Of a stretch of DNA of 64,000 bases, positions 1 to 12,005 are shown in pieces. Each line of letters begins with the position of its first letter. Position 1 is the first letter of the stretch. The position numbers were made by a program, and so were the translations under genes. Where the stretch lies: positions 41,033,140 through 41,097,139 of the forward strand of contig NC_081411.1 of assembly GCF_030272615.1 (NCBI RefSeq). Direction: 5' to 3'. The stretch comes from Cryptomeria japonica. Its lineage: Eukaryota; Streptophyta; Pinopsida; Cupressales; Cupressaceae. Under the pieces are notes generated by a model, which was given only the letters and a program-made list of their open reading frames with translations, made no database searches and was not told where the DNA came from.

Positions 1-10
1 TATTTTTCAG

Positions 11-885
11 TGTGTGTGTGTGTGAAAAGTGGACTTGTATCTATAAGCACAACACTTCAATTAAGTCATTAGATGCATGGTTAGTAAATCAATAATCAAT
101 TAATAATAAAATCATAACAAAGTGACTCATTACCTTCTAGTAGATGCGGGTTTAGATTGCTCTCAGATTGCTAAGCTATCCAGTGACTAGACAACACCTA
201 AACAAAGGATTTTTAATCTATATAATCATGGATTTAAGCTAAATGGATGCAAGATTTAAGCTAGATATGCAAGATTAATCTAACATTATTTAAGGAATAT
301 ATGAATGTTTAAGCTAAATGATTTAAGCAATATGAAATAACTAATATGCAATATCTCAATGCAAATTCTTAATGAACCTAGAGCAAAAACAATATAATAA
401 CAATATATTCTCCAGGATTTTTGAATGAGAGATGAGAGCTTGAATTTATAGAAAATTCAAAAAGAAACCAAAGGCTGAGATTAAATGACGATAAGCGGTG
501 AAAATTTTCCAAGAGGAAGCACAATCCAGGTGAATTGATGTGTTTGGATGCTTTTCTCAATTTTAAAGGAAATTAAACTAAAATTAAGATAAAATCAAAA
601 AAAAAAAAACTGATTTATTTTCTATTTCATTCAATTTTAATATTTAAATGTTTTAATTGCTTTCTCTAAGATTATCTATCAATTTATAATTTGTTTTTCA
701 AGATTATCTCCAATTGATTTCTTTTCTCAAAATTTAATTCTCTCTTGGTCAATTAATTCCTTTTTTGAAGATTTGATGGCAAATTGATTTATTTTATTAA
801 ATATGTTAGGATATATAATTAAGATAAATAGGATAATTGTTTAAAATGATTTACTTTGAACGATCAATTAATTAAATAAATATTT
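11..885 (-). repeat. 3' LTR of the Tat-like element, outer part
   Basis: This matches 17528-18420 closely along its length, with small indels. The right-hand copy has an extra ~37 bp duplication of a TTTAAGCTAAATGATTTAAG motif. The extreme left end has expanded into a (TG)n run at 11-24. The match stops at 885, where foreign DNA begins, and resumes at 4128. Confidence 0.9.
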
Positions 886-2463
886 TATTATTTTTTATTT
901 TTTATTTTTGTGATTAGTAAGTGGCCGAAGCCGAAAATTTTATTAATCATTATTAAAGTTTACATCACTCCACTCGTGTGGGCGCCAGTAAGAAAGAGTG
1001 GAGGCGAGAAAACCTTCGGCCTTGCCCGTGACCATAGTCCAGAAAATTTCTACATCTATTACATATATGATCAGATTTTGAAAATTACAATAGCACCCCA
1101 GGTTAAGGGTGATCAGGTGGGAAGATATTTTCTTTCCCTTACACGCCCTTATTAACATATTACAATTATCATTGTTCTTCTTGTGCCTTGTCTTGAGTTT
1201 GAGCTTTGATTACATGTTGTTTATAGCTTTTTAGCATAGTTGTCTTCCTTTCTTTTGTTAAAGATAGCCTTGCTCCTCCTGCATGGTTAGTTTTCAAATC
1301 ACTTGCCAAGATTGTTAGTAACATTTAATTTCCTATTTCAAATATTATCTTTTATCTTCCATTCTAGGATTATTCCTCAGCCATTTATCCGATTTGAACT
1401 GCCATTCCAAGAATTAAACAGAGAAATGTAAACACAAAATTATAAACAGAGTGTTTTGATTTCCTTCTCTGATGTTTCTAAATTCTTAACCTCATTTATC
1501 TATAAGTAGAAAGTAGTAGATATGACATAATCATAAATAGAGTTCTTAGATAATTCCCCTTTTATGAACAATGGTCATCTAAAGTTATGAATCACCTGTT
1601 TACTTCCTTTTGCTATTGTATTAGGATGTTATCCCTGATAATGGATAATATCCAGGATATAATAACAAAAGGGGATAAAGGGGATTCTGTCATGCCTAAA
1701 TCTGTGTCTAGCTGACTCACTCAGCCATGTAAAATTTATACTAAGAGGGTAATAGAAATGGATGAGTTTCATAGCAGAATTTATCCTAAATTCTCACCCA
1801 AAGTATTTTGCATGCAAGCCACATATTACCCGTAGTCTATAGAATGTCAGATAATATTTCATTTATAGATAGCCCAACAACAAGTATGATACGAGTATAT
1901 TTTAACAACTGGCAGGACTACTAGATGTTACAATTGATTTTCTTAGTTCATATAGGTCTACGCATATAGAAATTGAAGGCCTTCATTGTCGTTTTTGTTA
2001 ACAAATCCCTCCCTGATTTTGTATCCACCAATATTAATATATACTTATATATGAGTATATATTCATATTTATGAATATCAAAACAGAGTATGAATATATC
2101 AGCCAATTCTTAATATATGTAGAAATATATGAACAAGAATAATCAATAGTAACTAAAATGATAGCTCCAAGTTGCTCTTATGAAGTGTATATAAGTAACA
2201 CCATAAAATTAATAGTTAATGCATACTATTTAATTTCATTTAAACTAGCTATGTTTATCCTTAAGATATGGCAAGATTATTATCTCTTTCAAAGTCTGTA
2301 TTTGATCATAAGCTAACATTGTTCTTTTTGATATAGTAATAAGCCAGAGTACCAAACTATGCCGAATATATGGTGACAAGAAAGGAATAAAATTGTCACA
2401 TCATCTAACCAGGAACTGTAGCCTCCTTATTCCGAGCTTGAAGAAGGGGTCACCGCTTCTCCC

Positions 2464-2997
2464 TCATCCAGTTCCAAGCCCTCTTAGGAAGTCCTCAAAC
2501 CAAGTGGTCTTTGGTGGGTTTCTCACATGAAATAAGTGAAGCAGGAAATTAACGTTCCTATTTACTATAGCAATCCTCTCCCTGGTATATGCAGCCTCAT
2601 CCATAGTGATAATGGGGTATCTAGGCACCAACCTGTTGTTTCTTATAAAAACATCATAGTCTCTTAGCCTTGGTATGGTCCAGTCATTTTCAATATTGAC
2701 AAGAACCCTCTCCATATCGCCCAAGATCGAGGCTATGAAGACCTCCTTGCATAGAGCGCCTGTGTCATCTCTTTTCTTGGTGGAGATCACCGTAATAGCC
2801 AAGAACCTAGCCGCCACATCAGAGTTTGCCCTAGTTCGGTCAGTATTTCCGAGATAGTCTGAGCCGAGGATATTTTCTACAGCATCTAGTACTAAGGTAT
2901 GAGGAAAGCAAATAATGCATTTGAGGCGATCCCTAGTGATAACCCCATTGAAGACCATCTGCCTCTTTGAGCTGCTCAGTTTGATAGGGGTATCCAT
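2464..2997 (-). CDS. unrecognised 177-residue protein within the LTR insertion
   Basis: An uninterrupted ATG-to-TGA frame in otherwise stop-dense sequence. The protein is mixed in composition, not low-complexity, with hydrophobic and charged stretches suggesting an alpha-helical globular fold. There is no signal peptide, membrane helix, cysteine cluster or catalytic motif I can name. It is noticeably more GC-rich than the AT-rich DNA around it. It does not look like gag, RT or transposase. A retrocopied host mRNA or an endogenised fragment of another replicon are both possible; neither can be decided by eye. Confidence 0.45.
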   Translation of the reverse strand: MDTPIKLSSSKRQMVFNGVITRDRLKCIICFPHTLVLDAVENILGSDYLGNTDRTRANSDVAARFLAITVISTKKRDDTGALCKEVFIASILGDMERVLVNIENDWTIPRLRDYDVFIRNNRLVPRYPIITMDEAAYTRERIAIVNRNVNFLLHLFHVRNPPKTTWFEDFLRGLGTG

Positions 2998-3537
2998 TTC
3001 TGGTTTTGCTTGAGTCCAGAAGGTATCGATAACATAGAGCTCTATAGCCTAAATTGGTTTTATGGCTTCTTAGTTTTATCATGAAGGCTTGGCTTAATAG
3101 TTGCGCTGGGTAATTATGTTAAATGACTAAAATGTCACATCCTCTCTTAAATCACGCGTGCCTTTCATCCTCATCGGACATTTCTATTTGATTTAGTATA
3201 ATTGTCAAATCTTCAGATGAAGATCTGCCTGTGAAGATATCATTTTGAGTTACCATACTCATATTTTGGCTAATGATCTTTCGAGTTTCCGACTAAGACA
3301 ACCAACTAATGCCCTGTTCATCGGGCCTCTAACCTGCCATAATTGCCTGGATATCTCTTAGATCAAATTTGTAATGATGATCAGGCACTTTGATTAAGAG
3401 TTTTGATTTTTCATACGGTTGTATGTATTTGGATTTGACTATACTCATCATAAAGAGCTAATGATTATCATGTTCTTAAGAAGAATAAATATTTTATCAT
3501 GTAATAATTGATGGGTGAAAAATAAACAAAATGTATG

Positions 3538-3586
3538 TAAATATATGAGATAACTCATATATATATTTATATATATAAGTTTATAA

Positions 3587-3631
<45 letters not shown>

Positions 3632-3875
3632 TATTTATATATATATATAATATTTATATATAAGTATATATAGATTGTGTATATATATATATTCATATAT
3701 ATATATATATATATATAATAGACAATAAGTATATATAAATATATATATATATATAATATATCTGTATGTATATATAAATATATATATATGTATTATATAT
3801 ATAATTATATAATATATATATATATATATATAGATTGTATATATATATCTAAATATATATTTATATATATGTATC
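3538..3875. repeat. (AT)n-rich microsatellite
   Basis: Runs of TA dinucleotides broken by short AT-rich interruptions, lying inside the insertion. An open frame across it on the minus strand encodes only Ile/Tyr-rich low-complexity sequence and is not a gene. Confidence 0.9.
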
Positions 3876-4127
3876 CAATGTTTAATGTATATTAAATTTA
3901 ACATGCAGATTGTTTTGCATATTTTATAACAGAGTTTAATGCCAATGGTTAGTCAATAAATTCATCCAATCAGTATATATATGCCTATGTATATACAAAT
4001 TATTATGTATATATATGTATTTATATGAGTGATTATAAATGATCTAAGCAGTAAGTGTAAAAGGTTGTGTTAGATATTTAATTCTTATCCCCTGCCCCTA
4101 ATTTTGGACTTAATTAAATAAATATTT

Positions 4128-4287
4128 AATTAATATTGAGTGATTGGTTAATTTTACCATATGACATTTGATGATTAAAGAATTAATTGTATGCTCAAGA
4201 TTTATTTAATTTCCTTTGGTTAGGACCTTGGTGATGTTGTTAAGATTGGGGGCCCATGGTTTAGATAACCATTTTTAGGGTATTACA
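4128..4287 (-). repeat. 3' LTR of the Tat-like element, inner part
   Basis: Continuation of the split LTR, matching 18430-18587. On the minus strand it begins TGTAATACCC, the expected 5'-TG start of an LTR. Confidence 0.9.
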
Positions 4288-4300
4288 TTTGCCCCTCTTT
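4288..4300 (-). promoter_or_regulatory. polypurine tract of the Tat-like element
   Basis: On the minus strand AAAGAGGGGCAAA directly precedes the TG that opens the 3' LTR, as expected for the plus-strand DNA primer. Confidence 0.8.
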
Positions 4301-5446
4301 GAATTAATGTGCGAGCAGCGCATTGGTTCAAAGAATGTGTGATATCTAGGAGATACTAGTTCTGAACTTGATTGATCGCGAACTAGATGAAAAGCGAGGT
4401 GCTAAGCTTGATTCGAAGCGGCAAGCTGAATGAAGTTTGATTAAAGCGATATTGATCCCGAATTTGATTGAACTTAGGAACGATAGAAAACAAAAGATAT
4501 TGAACTTGAACTTGATTGATCAAGAAGCAGATCTTACTGATCTAGAACTTGATTAAACTAGACATGGTGAGTGATGATAAAAAAATAGATCTTGAACTTG
4601 ATTGATCAAGACACGATGAAGATAAATTGTCCAACTTGACCAAGAAACGATGAAATTGAACACTTGCTTAGATTTAGCGTGATCAAAGAAACTCTTTAAA
4701 ACCCTTGATTGAGTTTAAACGAATAATCATCTTGATAAAAAGCGATGAAACTAATTAACGTTAAGAGATTGATTCAGATAAAAGACAAATATCAGATTGA
4801 TTTGAAGTGATAAAACTGATATGTCCCTACCGATTGATTTGATTCAGACGATCTATAGATCTCAATTTGATATAAAGTGATGAAGATGAGATGTCCCTTA
4901 GCATTAAGGATTTGATTGATTTTCTTTAGTTGAAAAAGGCTTTTTTTTTTTTTTTTTTGCGCTTGACTTTTGATGAAGATTTCAAAATTTTCTTGACATT
5001 GAAGATGTGAGGTCATAAGGTCACGAGTATGCCCCCTCGGGAGTGAAATTGAAAGATAGTGACGGTACATGATGATAGATAATTACTTTAGCGATGATAA
5101 GTTATTTGAACACAAAGATTAATGTTGAAGATTAAAATCAGAGTTAATTTGAGAATTCAATTGAGATTTAGTGTTGATTAACGAGAAATTAAGCACAAAT
5201 TGAAGAAGAGAATGAGCAATTGATGAAAGCGGTAAGTGGTCAATGTCGTGAAACTTCGATGAGAGAATTGACGTTAGATTTCGATTTCAATCCTGAAAAT
5301 GGACTCAGGACAACCGATTTACGAGCTCTTGATTTGATATCATCGTACTTATGTTGATTGATTTTTGAGATGCTTTCTATATGCTTTATTCTACATGTAT
5401 GCATTTCTTTCCAGTAGGAATGTATGTAATGCAAAATGATCGTGGA
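4301..5446 (-). other. 3' untranslated spacer of the Tat-like element
   Basis: No coding sequence is visible. On the plus strand the stretch 4350-4650 repeats degenerate words such as GAACTTGATTGATC. A (T)18 run lies near 4940. It lies between integrase and the 3' LTR. Confidence 0.6.
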
Positions 5447-6220
5447 TGTCTATTTTTGTTTCTTTTCATATGCAAATAGATGAATGTGCAACTAAGTAAT
5501 GAATAATGCAAATTTGTCATTTTTCTATATGCAATAAGATGAATGCAGATGAGTAATAATGAAATGTATGGATCTATATTAAATGTTTATGTATGCAGCT
5601 AAACATCTCAAAAACACAACTACTCGATCGGAGAAATGATGAAGCTTCCAGCGCTCATTTAGAAAATAAGGAGATCATTGTTACCATACCGAAATCACTC
5701 TAAATTCACAAGATGTGGTATGAAATGCAAAATGATATGCAAAATGAGATGCAATCCTAAACCTAGTCACTGGACTTTGAAAATCTTAATTTTCATCATT
5801 GAGCATTTTACAATTATATGTCTATTTTTGTTTCTTTTCATATGCAAATAGATGAATGTGCAACTAAGTAATGAATAATGCAAATTTGTCATTTTTCTAT
5901 ATGCAATAAGATGAATGCAGATGAGTAATAATGAAATGTATGGATCTATATTAAATGTTTATGTATGCAACTAAACATCTCAAAAACACAACTACTCGAT
6001 CGGAGAAATGATGAAAAGAGACCACTTAGCTAAAAAAATGATGAAGCTTTCAGCGCTCATTTAGAAAATAAGGAGATCATTGTTACCATACCGAAATCAC
6101 TCTAAATTCACAAGATGTGGTATGAAATGCAAAATGATATGCAAAATGAGATGCAATCCTAAACCTAGTCACTGGACTTTGAAAATCCTAATTTTCATCA
6201 TTGAGCATTTTACAATTATA
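5447..6220. repeat. tandem duplication, two copies of ~372-402 bp
   Basis: Copy one is 5447-5818 and copy two 5819-6220, nearly identical. Copy two carries about 30 extra bases between two AAATGATGAA words (near 6010-6045), so copy one probably lost them by slippage. It lies in the 3' untranslated spacer of the Tat-like element. Confidence 0.9.
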
Positions 6221-7095
6221 GCAGGCAGAATAGAGTTCATTTATTTTCATGTGCAATATTAATTATCTTGTCCACAATGAGCCTTTTTTCGTTCATATCC
6301 TTGGACAGATTTCGCAAGGACCTGGATTGCACGATAAAGAAATTTCCTCAAAACAGACAAAGAAATGATGGGAACCTCCCTGTAGCATTCAAAAAAGTGC
6401 AGTCGAGGTATGTGAGGCGATTTCACCTTGATGTGAAGGCTCTTATCACAGACACCCAACTAATTTAGATGTTTCCAGATCATTGGGACCATTCCTTCAA
6501 GTAGAAAACAAAGAAGATATTATACCCCCAATCCTTGCTCCTCTAAGTTAGGATAGACTTCCTTGAGTTACTCAGATGGATAATAATCAAAAACCAATAT
6601 TAAAGACAACACACAAAGAAAATTTTTATGCATAGCTCAAACTATTTAGTGATTGTTTTTTATTTCATTGTTTTGCTTGTTTACTCAGTGATAAAACTCT
6701 TCAATAATCAGGAGACAAGTGACTAACTCGGAGTGGACGACCAAGTTTCACTGACGTAAGGTTGACTTGGTTGATACTTCTTAGGACATGTAATGTGCTC
6801 TTGTCGATTACCTAAGACTAGGACATTGATCGGTTCCAAGCCATGAGGGTTCCAACAAACTAGGATGTCACAAAAGTGACTGAAATATGTACGAGCGAAA
6901 GCAAAGATGCATGAAAGCAGGAATGCCAATGTTGCGCTGACAGATGGAGTGCTTGAGTACAAAAGGTGCATGTTTACCAGGATTTCACCTGCTTGGAAGA
7001 GGTGCATTTTTTTTTTTTTACCAAGGTGCCTGTTTACCAGGTTTTCACCAAGGCATTTTCTATCTTTTTCCCTTCTTTTTTTTTTGAATTTCTTC

Positions 7096-7370
7096 GGGAC
7101 TTTTTTTGATTTTATGATTTTTTCAGGACTTTTTCTGATTTTTATGATTTCTTTAGGACTTTTTCTGATTTCTAGGATTTTTTCAGGACTTTTTCTAATT
7201 TTTAGGATTTCTTCAGGACTTTTTCTAATTTTTAGGATTTTTTCAGGACTTTTTCTGATTTTTAGGATTTTTTCAAGACTTTTTCTAATTTTTAGGATTT
7301 CTTCAGCACTTTTTCTGATTTTTAGGATTTCTTCTGGACTTTTTCTGATTTTTATGATTTCTTCAGGACC
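7096..7370. repeat. 30 bp minisatellite, about nine copies
   Basis: The unit GGACTTTTTCTGATTTTTAG plus ten more bases recurs every 30 bp with few substitutions. Because 30 is a multiple of three, the array is open on the plus strand (a Gly-Leu-Phe-Leu-Ile-Phe repeat) and in one minus frame. Neither looks like a real protein. It lies in the 3' spacer just downstream of integrase in the element's direction. Confidence 0.9.
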
Positions 7371-7599
7371 TTTTAGCTATATAGGTTGCTGGAGTAGAGA
7401 ACATTTAAGTGAAAAATTTCTTCAAACGGATGGTGTTGATCGGTTCACGAAGCTGTTCTCCTTCCGATGTTGATAGTTGACAGGCACCAGAGCCAAAGTT
7501 GCAGTAACGATATAGGGACCCAAGCAGTTGGATTTGAACTTCCCTTTGTTGTCTCGAAATTATTGATTTTTAGGATTTTCTCTTAGAACTAGGTCACCA

Positions 7600-8400
7600 A
7601 CCTGAAATTCTCAGTGTCGAACCTTTTTGTTATATCCTTTGGACATCCTCTTTTGGCACACTCTGAGATGATCAAATGCCACTTGTCGATGCTCTTCCAA
7701 CAATTCAAGCTCTTGCAATCTAGATATTCTATAGTCTCCATCAATAACAAGACCTTGCAAGGAAACTCTTAGAGATGGTATTTCTACTTCAATAGGTAAT
7801 ACTGCTTCAGACCCATACACCAAAGAGAAAGGTGTAGCCCTGGTAGGTGTTCTGATATTTGTTCTATAAGCCCCTAATGTAGGTTTGAGATGTAGATGCC
7901 AATCCTTCCCAATTTGTTCACTGCTCTGTGCAAGATAGTTAATAGGTTTTTGTTAGATGTCTTTGCTTGTCCATTACCTTGAGGGTAATATACTGATGAC
8001 CAGTGTTGTTTTATTTTGAATTTCTTACAGAGTTCGTCTAGATCTTTTTTCTTGAACTGTCCTCCATTATCTTTTATAATGGATGAAGGTATACCATACG
8101 TGCAGATGATATAATTAAGAATAAAGAGAGTTACTTGTTTGTCGGTTGCATTGATGAGCGGAACCGCTTCTACCGACTTAGTGAAGTACTCAGTGGCAGT
8201 GATAATAAATTTGTGTCTATTAGATGATGCAAGATATATTTGGCCAATTAGATCAAAAGCCCACTGTTGCAAGGGCCAGTGTGTCACAAAGGGTATGAGA
8301 TCCCTTGTTGGAGCATGAATAAGGTGCCCATGTAGTTGACACTTTTCACACATTTTAGAAAATTTTATAGCTTCTTTCTCCATGTCTGGCCAGTAGTAGC
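7600..8400 (-). pseudogene. Tat-like integrase, degraded
   Basis: Integrase joins retroelement cDNA to chromosomal DNA. The core lies at 7874-8383: the zinc-binding tail CEKCQLHGH, first catalytic Asp in WAFDLIG, second in DNGGQF, then the ...NGQAK block in which the expected catalytic Glu is Lys. Spacing from the second Asp to that Lys is 35 residues, as in active enzymes, so this is a point loss. A C-terminal part beginning MVYGSEAVLP lies at 7611-7823 in another frame. It lies between the RNase H domains and the 3' spacer. Confidence 0.88.
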
Positions 8401-8580
8401 CAGCCCTTAGTAGTTTTCATGCTAAAGTTAGACCGTTCGAATGAGATCCACAAACACCTTCATGAACCTCAGATAATGCGCAACGAGACTCCTCAGTTTC
8501 TAGACATCTAAGCAAAGTATTATCTAAACCTTGCCTAAATAGGTCGTTAGCAATGATGACATATCGTGACGCATTTCAGA

Positions 8581-9614
8581 TTAGGTTCCTTTTTTCATTT
8601 CGGGAAAGATTAGCAGGGACAACTTGGTCACGCGGTAAGAATAAATGTGGCTATAACGAGATGAGTCATGTCCAATAATAGAACAAACCATCTGGGACTT
8701 AGGGGAATCATAGGCGGGGTAATGTAACTCTTCCACTAGGAATTCAAAGCAAAAATTAGACTCTTGTAGTTGTGGTATAGATGCCAAAGTGGCCATTGCA
8801 TCCGCTACTCTATTTGTTGTTCTGGGGATCTACTGAAATGATATGAAGGCAAAGTATTTCTTGATATCATCCACCATTCTCTTATAAGGCATCAGTTTCT
8901 CATCTCTTGTCTGATATAGATCATTGATTTAGTTGATAATGAGTTGAGAATCTCCATAGATGTGTAATTCAACAATCTTCCACTCGATGGCCAGCTTGAT
9001 CCCGTTTACCAAAGCTTCATATTCTGCAATGTTGTTTGTGCAAGGGAAGAGAATTTTGTAAGCTTTTGGAATTGAATATTTTTTAGGAGTAATAAAAAGT
9101 ATTCCGACACTAGAACCATGTTGAGTGAAAGACCCATCAAAGAACATCTTCCATGATTGTTCAGTAAGGTGCATGATTGATTCATCTGGGAATTCTATAT
9201 GCAGAGGTTGATTGTCTCCAAGTGGAGCATCAGCAAGTTGGTCTGCAATAACCTGTCCTTTGATGGATTTACGTTCCACATATTCAATATCAAATTTTGT
9301 AAGAACCATGACCCATTTGGTTAGCTCCCTGTAAGTGTTGCTTTACTGAGAAGATATTTGAGTGGATCAATCTTGGCTACCAGCTTAATGGAGTGTGCTA
9401 ACATATAGTGCCTTAACTTTTGTGATGCAAAGACCAATGCTAAGCATGCTTTCTCTATTATAGTGTAGTTCATTTCATACGACATCAATGTTTTGCTGAT
9501 GTAATAGATAGCTCGTTCCTTTTTATTATCATCATGTTGGGCTAGAAGTGCCCCCAATGAATTATTTGTAGCTGATATGTACAGGATCAGTGGCTTACCT
9601 TGAATTGGTGGCAT
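8581..9614 (-). pseudogene. dual RNase H region of the Tat-like element, degraded
   Basis: RNase H removes the RNA strand during reverse transcription. The first domain (9321-9614) shows ISATNNSLGALLAQ, where the usual catalytic Asp is Asn, and an intact EKACLALVFA block. A second domain of the archaeal type (8929-9309) has FFDGSF, NNIAEYEAL and IYGDSQL, keeping its three acidic positions. Two RNase H domains in a row are known for Tat/Ogre-type elements. The remainder to 8581 is broken by stops. Confidence 0.85.
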
Positions 9615-9639
9615 TAATATGTGTGGATTAGAAAGATAT

Positions 9640-10670
9640 TCTTTGATTTGTTGTAAATGTTGTTCACAATCTTTATCCCAGTTGTATTAAATTCCTTTCC
9701 TTAATACCTTCGTGAAGGGTTGAGCTTTGTCTGCTAGCTGAGATATAAAACGCCTTATTGATTGAAGACGGCCCTGTAAACTTGTCATTTGACTGATATT
9801 CTTGGGTGGAGGAATTTCCATAATAGCTTGGACCTTTTCAGGGTCAACCTCAATTCCTTTTTTTTAAATTATGTAACCAAGAAATTTTCTCGATGTTACT
9901 CCAAATGCACACTTTTTAGGATTTAATCAGAATTTGAATCTTTCCATTCTATCTAGTATGAGGCCTAGTTCTTGAATATGTCTAGATCTCTTCATGGTTT
10001 TTACTAGGGTGTCATCAACATAATCTTCCATGTTTTTATGCATCATATCGTGGAAGATAGTGGTTACTGCTCTTTGGTAAGTTGCTCATGTGTTCTTTAG
10101 ACCAAATGGCATAACATTCCAACAGAAGGTTCCCCATGCACATGTGAAAGTTGTCTTTTCTTGATCTTCAGGTGCTATCTTGATCTGATTGTAACCAGAG
10201 AAACCATCCATTAATGAATACATCTCATATCCAGCAGTCACATCTGCTATCATGTCAATGTTGGGAAATGGAAAATCGTCTTTCAGACATGCTTTGTTGA
10301 GATCCATGAATTCTGTGCAAACTCTAATTGATTTGTCTGACTTTGATATAGGTACTATGTTTGATATCCATTCTACGTAGTCTATAACTCTGATAAATCC
10401 AACTTTTAGCAACTTCTCTAGTTCAGCCTTGACCAACAGTTCCACATGAGGATGCATCTTACAGAGGTTTTTCTTGACTAGTTTAACTCTTGGTGTAATA
10501 GAGAGGTGATGTGTGATGAGATCAGGATCTAGTCCTGGCATGTCTGAGTATGTCCATGCAAAGTTAATCTTCTTTTCTAAAAAAAGGTTGTTGAAATCTT
10601 TTAATTCTTCTGTTGATAGTGATTGAGCTAAATGAATGATGTGTGGTGTCTCTTGACTCCCAATGTTCAC
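9640..10670 (-). pseudogene. reverse transcriptase of the Tat-like element, degraded
   Basis: The conserved core is readable at 10086-10670: the DLNKAC block, YSLMDGFSGYNQI and WNVMPFGLKN. After a stop, the active-site box reads MEDYVDDTLVKT on the minus strand, with YVDD at 10011-10022. This is the usual order for gypsy RT. Stops and a frameshift split it. Confidence 0.9.
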
Positions 10671-12005
10671 TGGCTAAGTTGGCTCGATCAATATGGAAGA
10701 TCTCTCCTGAAAATGACTTGGCAATATATCAAGTATCTCACCTTCGGGTGCCTCAGAGAGGTTTTCACCTTTAGGTACGTCCTTTATTTTCTCTTTTTTA
10801 GATTCTGATATCGCCACAATGTGGTTTTCGCCATCAGATCTTTTATTTTTTATTTTTCTTATTTTTGCGACTAAGATACTTGATATCCACTTCAGTCATG
10901 TTTTCATTTTGTTTGCTAGTGGAAGAGTACATGGGTTCAACTGCATTGAGATAGTAGGCTAACGTATAGTCATTGGCAAAAGTAGGTACATTCAAGGGTT
11001 GGTTATAATGAGTACAATCAATCAGTTCAGGATGTATTAAGGATAAGGTTGGAATAGGCTCAAGGGAGTTCACAGTACTATCATCATGGCTTTAGACCAA
11101 CCAGTCAAGTTCCAGAAGACTACCTTACGTATGTGTCTCGAGAACAGGAAGAGTCACGACATGATTATCGAAATTCATGTTAGTATTTAGTGGACCTAAC
11201 CCAACCGACCTACTTCTAGCATTGTTAACTACTTCAGACTGGACTACATACCATGGTGTGACAGTAACAGGGTCAGCAGACAGTATCTCAACATTCATGA
11301 CAGAGTAGTCATAATGTGTTGTTGAATAATCATTGTTATAAATAGAGCTCATGTTTGAGTTATCAGAGTCATAAGATAAAGTTTCTGACTCATCTTCAAG
11401 TGGCTTAGTAAAAGTATATATAGTATCAACACCCACATCTTTGATGTTGCAAGTTCCTTCGTGATTTGGTTCATTGATTTCTTTTATTTGACACAATTGT
11501 GGACATAACCTTGATGGTTCTGTTAATCCCTGTCAGTTGTTCCATTCAGCTTCCTCTAGACTGATGACTGGTTTTGTTTCTGTAGCTTCTAATTCTTCTT
11601 TTGTAGTTCCATACCTGATTTGTCTTATCTCATTGGAAGGAGAGTTAGTGGGTAAAGAAATTGCTTGTCCTTTCTTCTTCCATCTGTCGTTCATAGTCTT
11701 CTTGTCTTTTTAGTCTGATTTTTTCTATTTCCTTTTGCATTTTTAGGTGTATCAGCTCTTGTGCATCATCTATGATATCACTGGATTCTTCGAGGGTTTC
11801 TATAGTAGATGTATCTGAGAGATGGTTAGGACCCCATTCATAATCATTTGAATCATTTTCTGAATCATCTACTTGTTGTCTTCTAGTATATGTGACTGGG
11901 ATGTTCAGTGGTGCAAACAATTCTCTCATTCTATATACTTCGTCTCTCATATCTTCTGGTACTTCTACTTCCTATGGTATTATAACTGATATAACTAGAA
12001 CTTGA
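10671..12005 (-). pseudogene. linker between G-patch and RT of the Tat-like polyprotein
   Basis: Three open blocks (10843-11073, 11125-11496, 11645-11950) encode acidic, Ser/Thr/Asp-rich sequence without a recognisable domain, including a Glu/Arg-rich probable coiled coil near 11645-11760. Position and composition fit a disordered polyprotein linker. Several stops interrupt it. Confidence 0.6.

Larger units (their letters stand above)
868..4127 (-). mobile_element. 3.2 kb insertion inside the LTR, flanked by an 18 bp direct repeat
   Basis: The LTR is collinear with its partner up to 885 and again from 4128. The intervening DNA is bounded by identical 18 bp copies (868-885 and 4110-4127, TTAATTAAATAAATATTT). 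The left end is a T-rich run, so on the minus strand the insert ends in an A-rich tail, and the only sizeable open frame (2464-2997) is also on the minus strand. A-rich tail, long target-site duplication and matching orientation suggest LINE-type retroposition of an RNA. The flanking repeat is AT-rich, so some of its length could be chance. No LTRs or terminal inverted repeats were seen. Confidence 0.6.

Noticed and set aside
910-1158. Overlapping frames on both strands in a GC-richer patch of the insertion
   Set aside because: Short, overlapping on both strands, with no recognisable motif.
3635-3904. 89-codon Ile/Tyr-rich minus frame
   Set aside because: A by-product of an AT dinucleotide repeat.
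6907-7473. 188-codon plus-strand frame with Leu/Phe/Ile repeats
   Set aside because: Created by a 30 bp minisatellite in the untranslated, antisense part of the Tat-like element.
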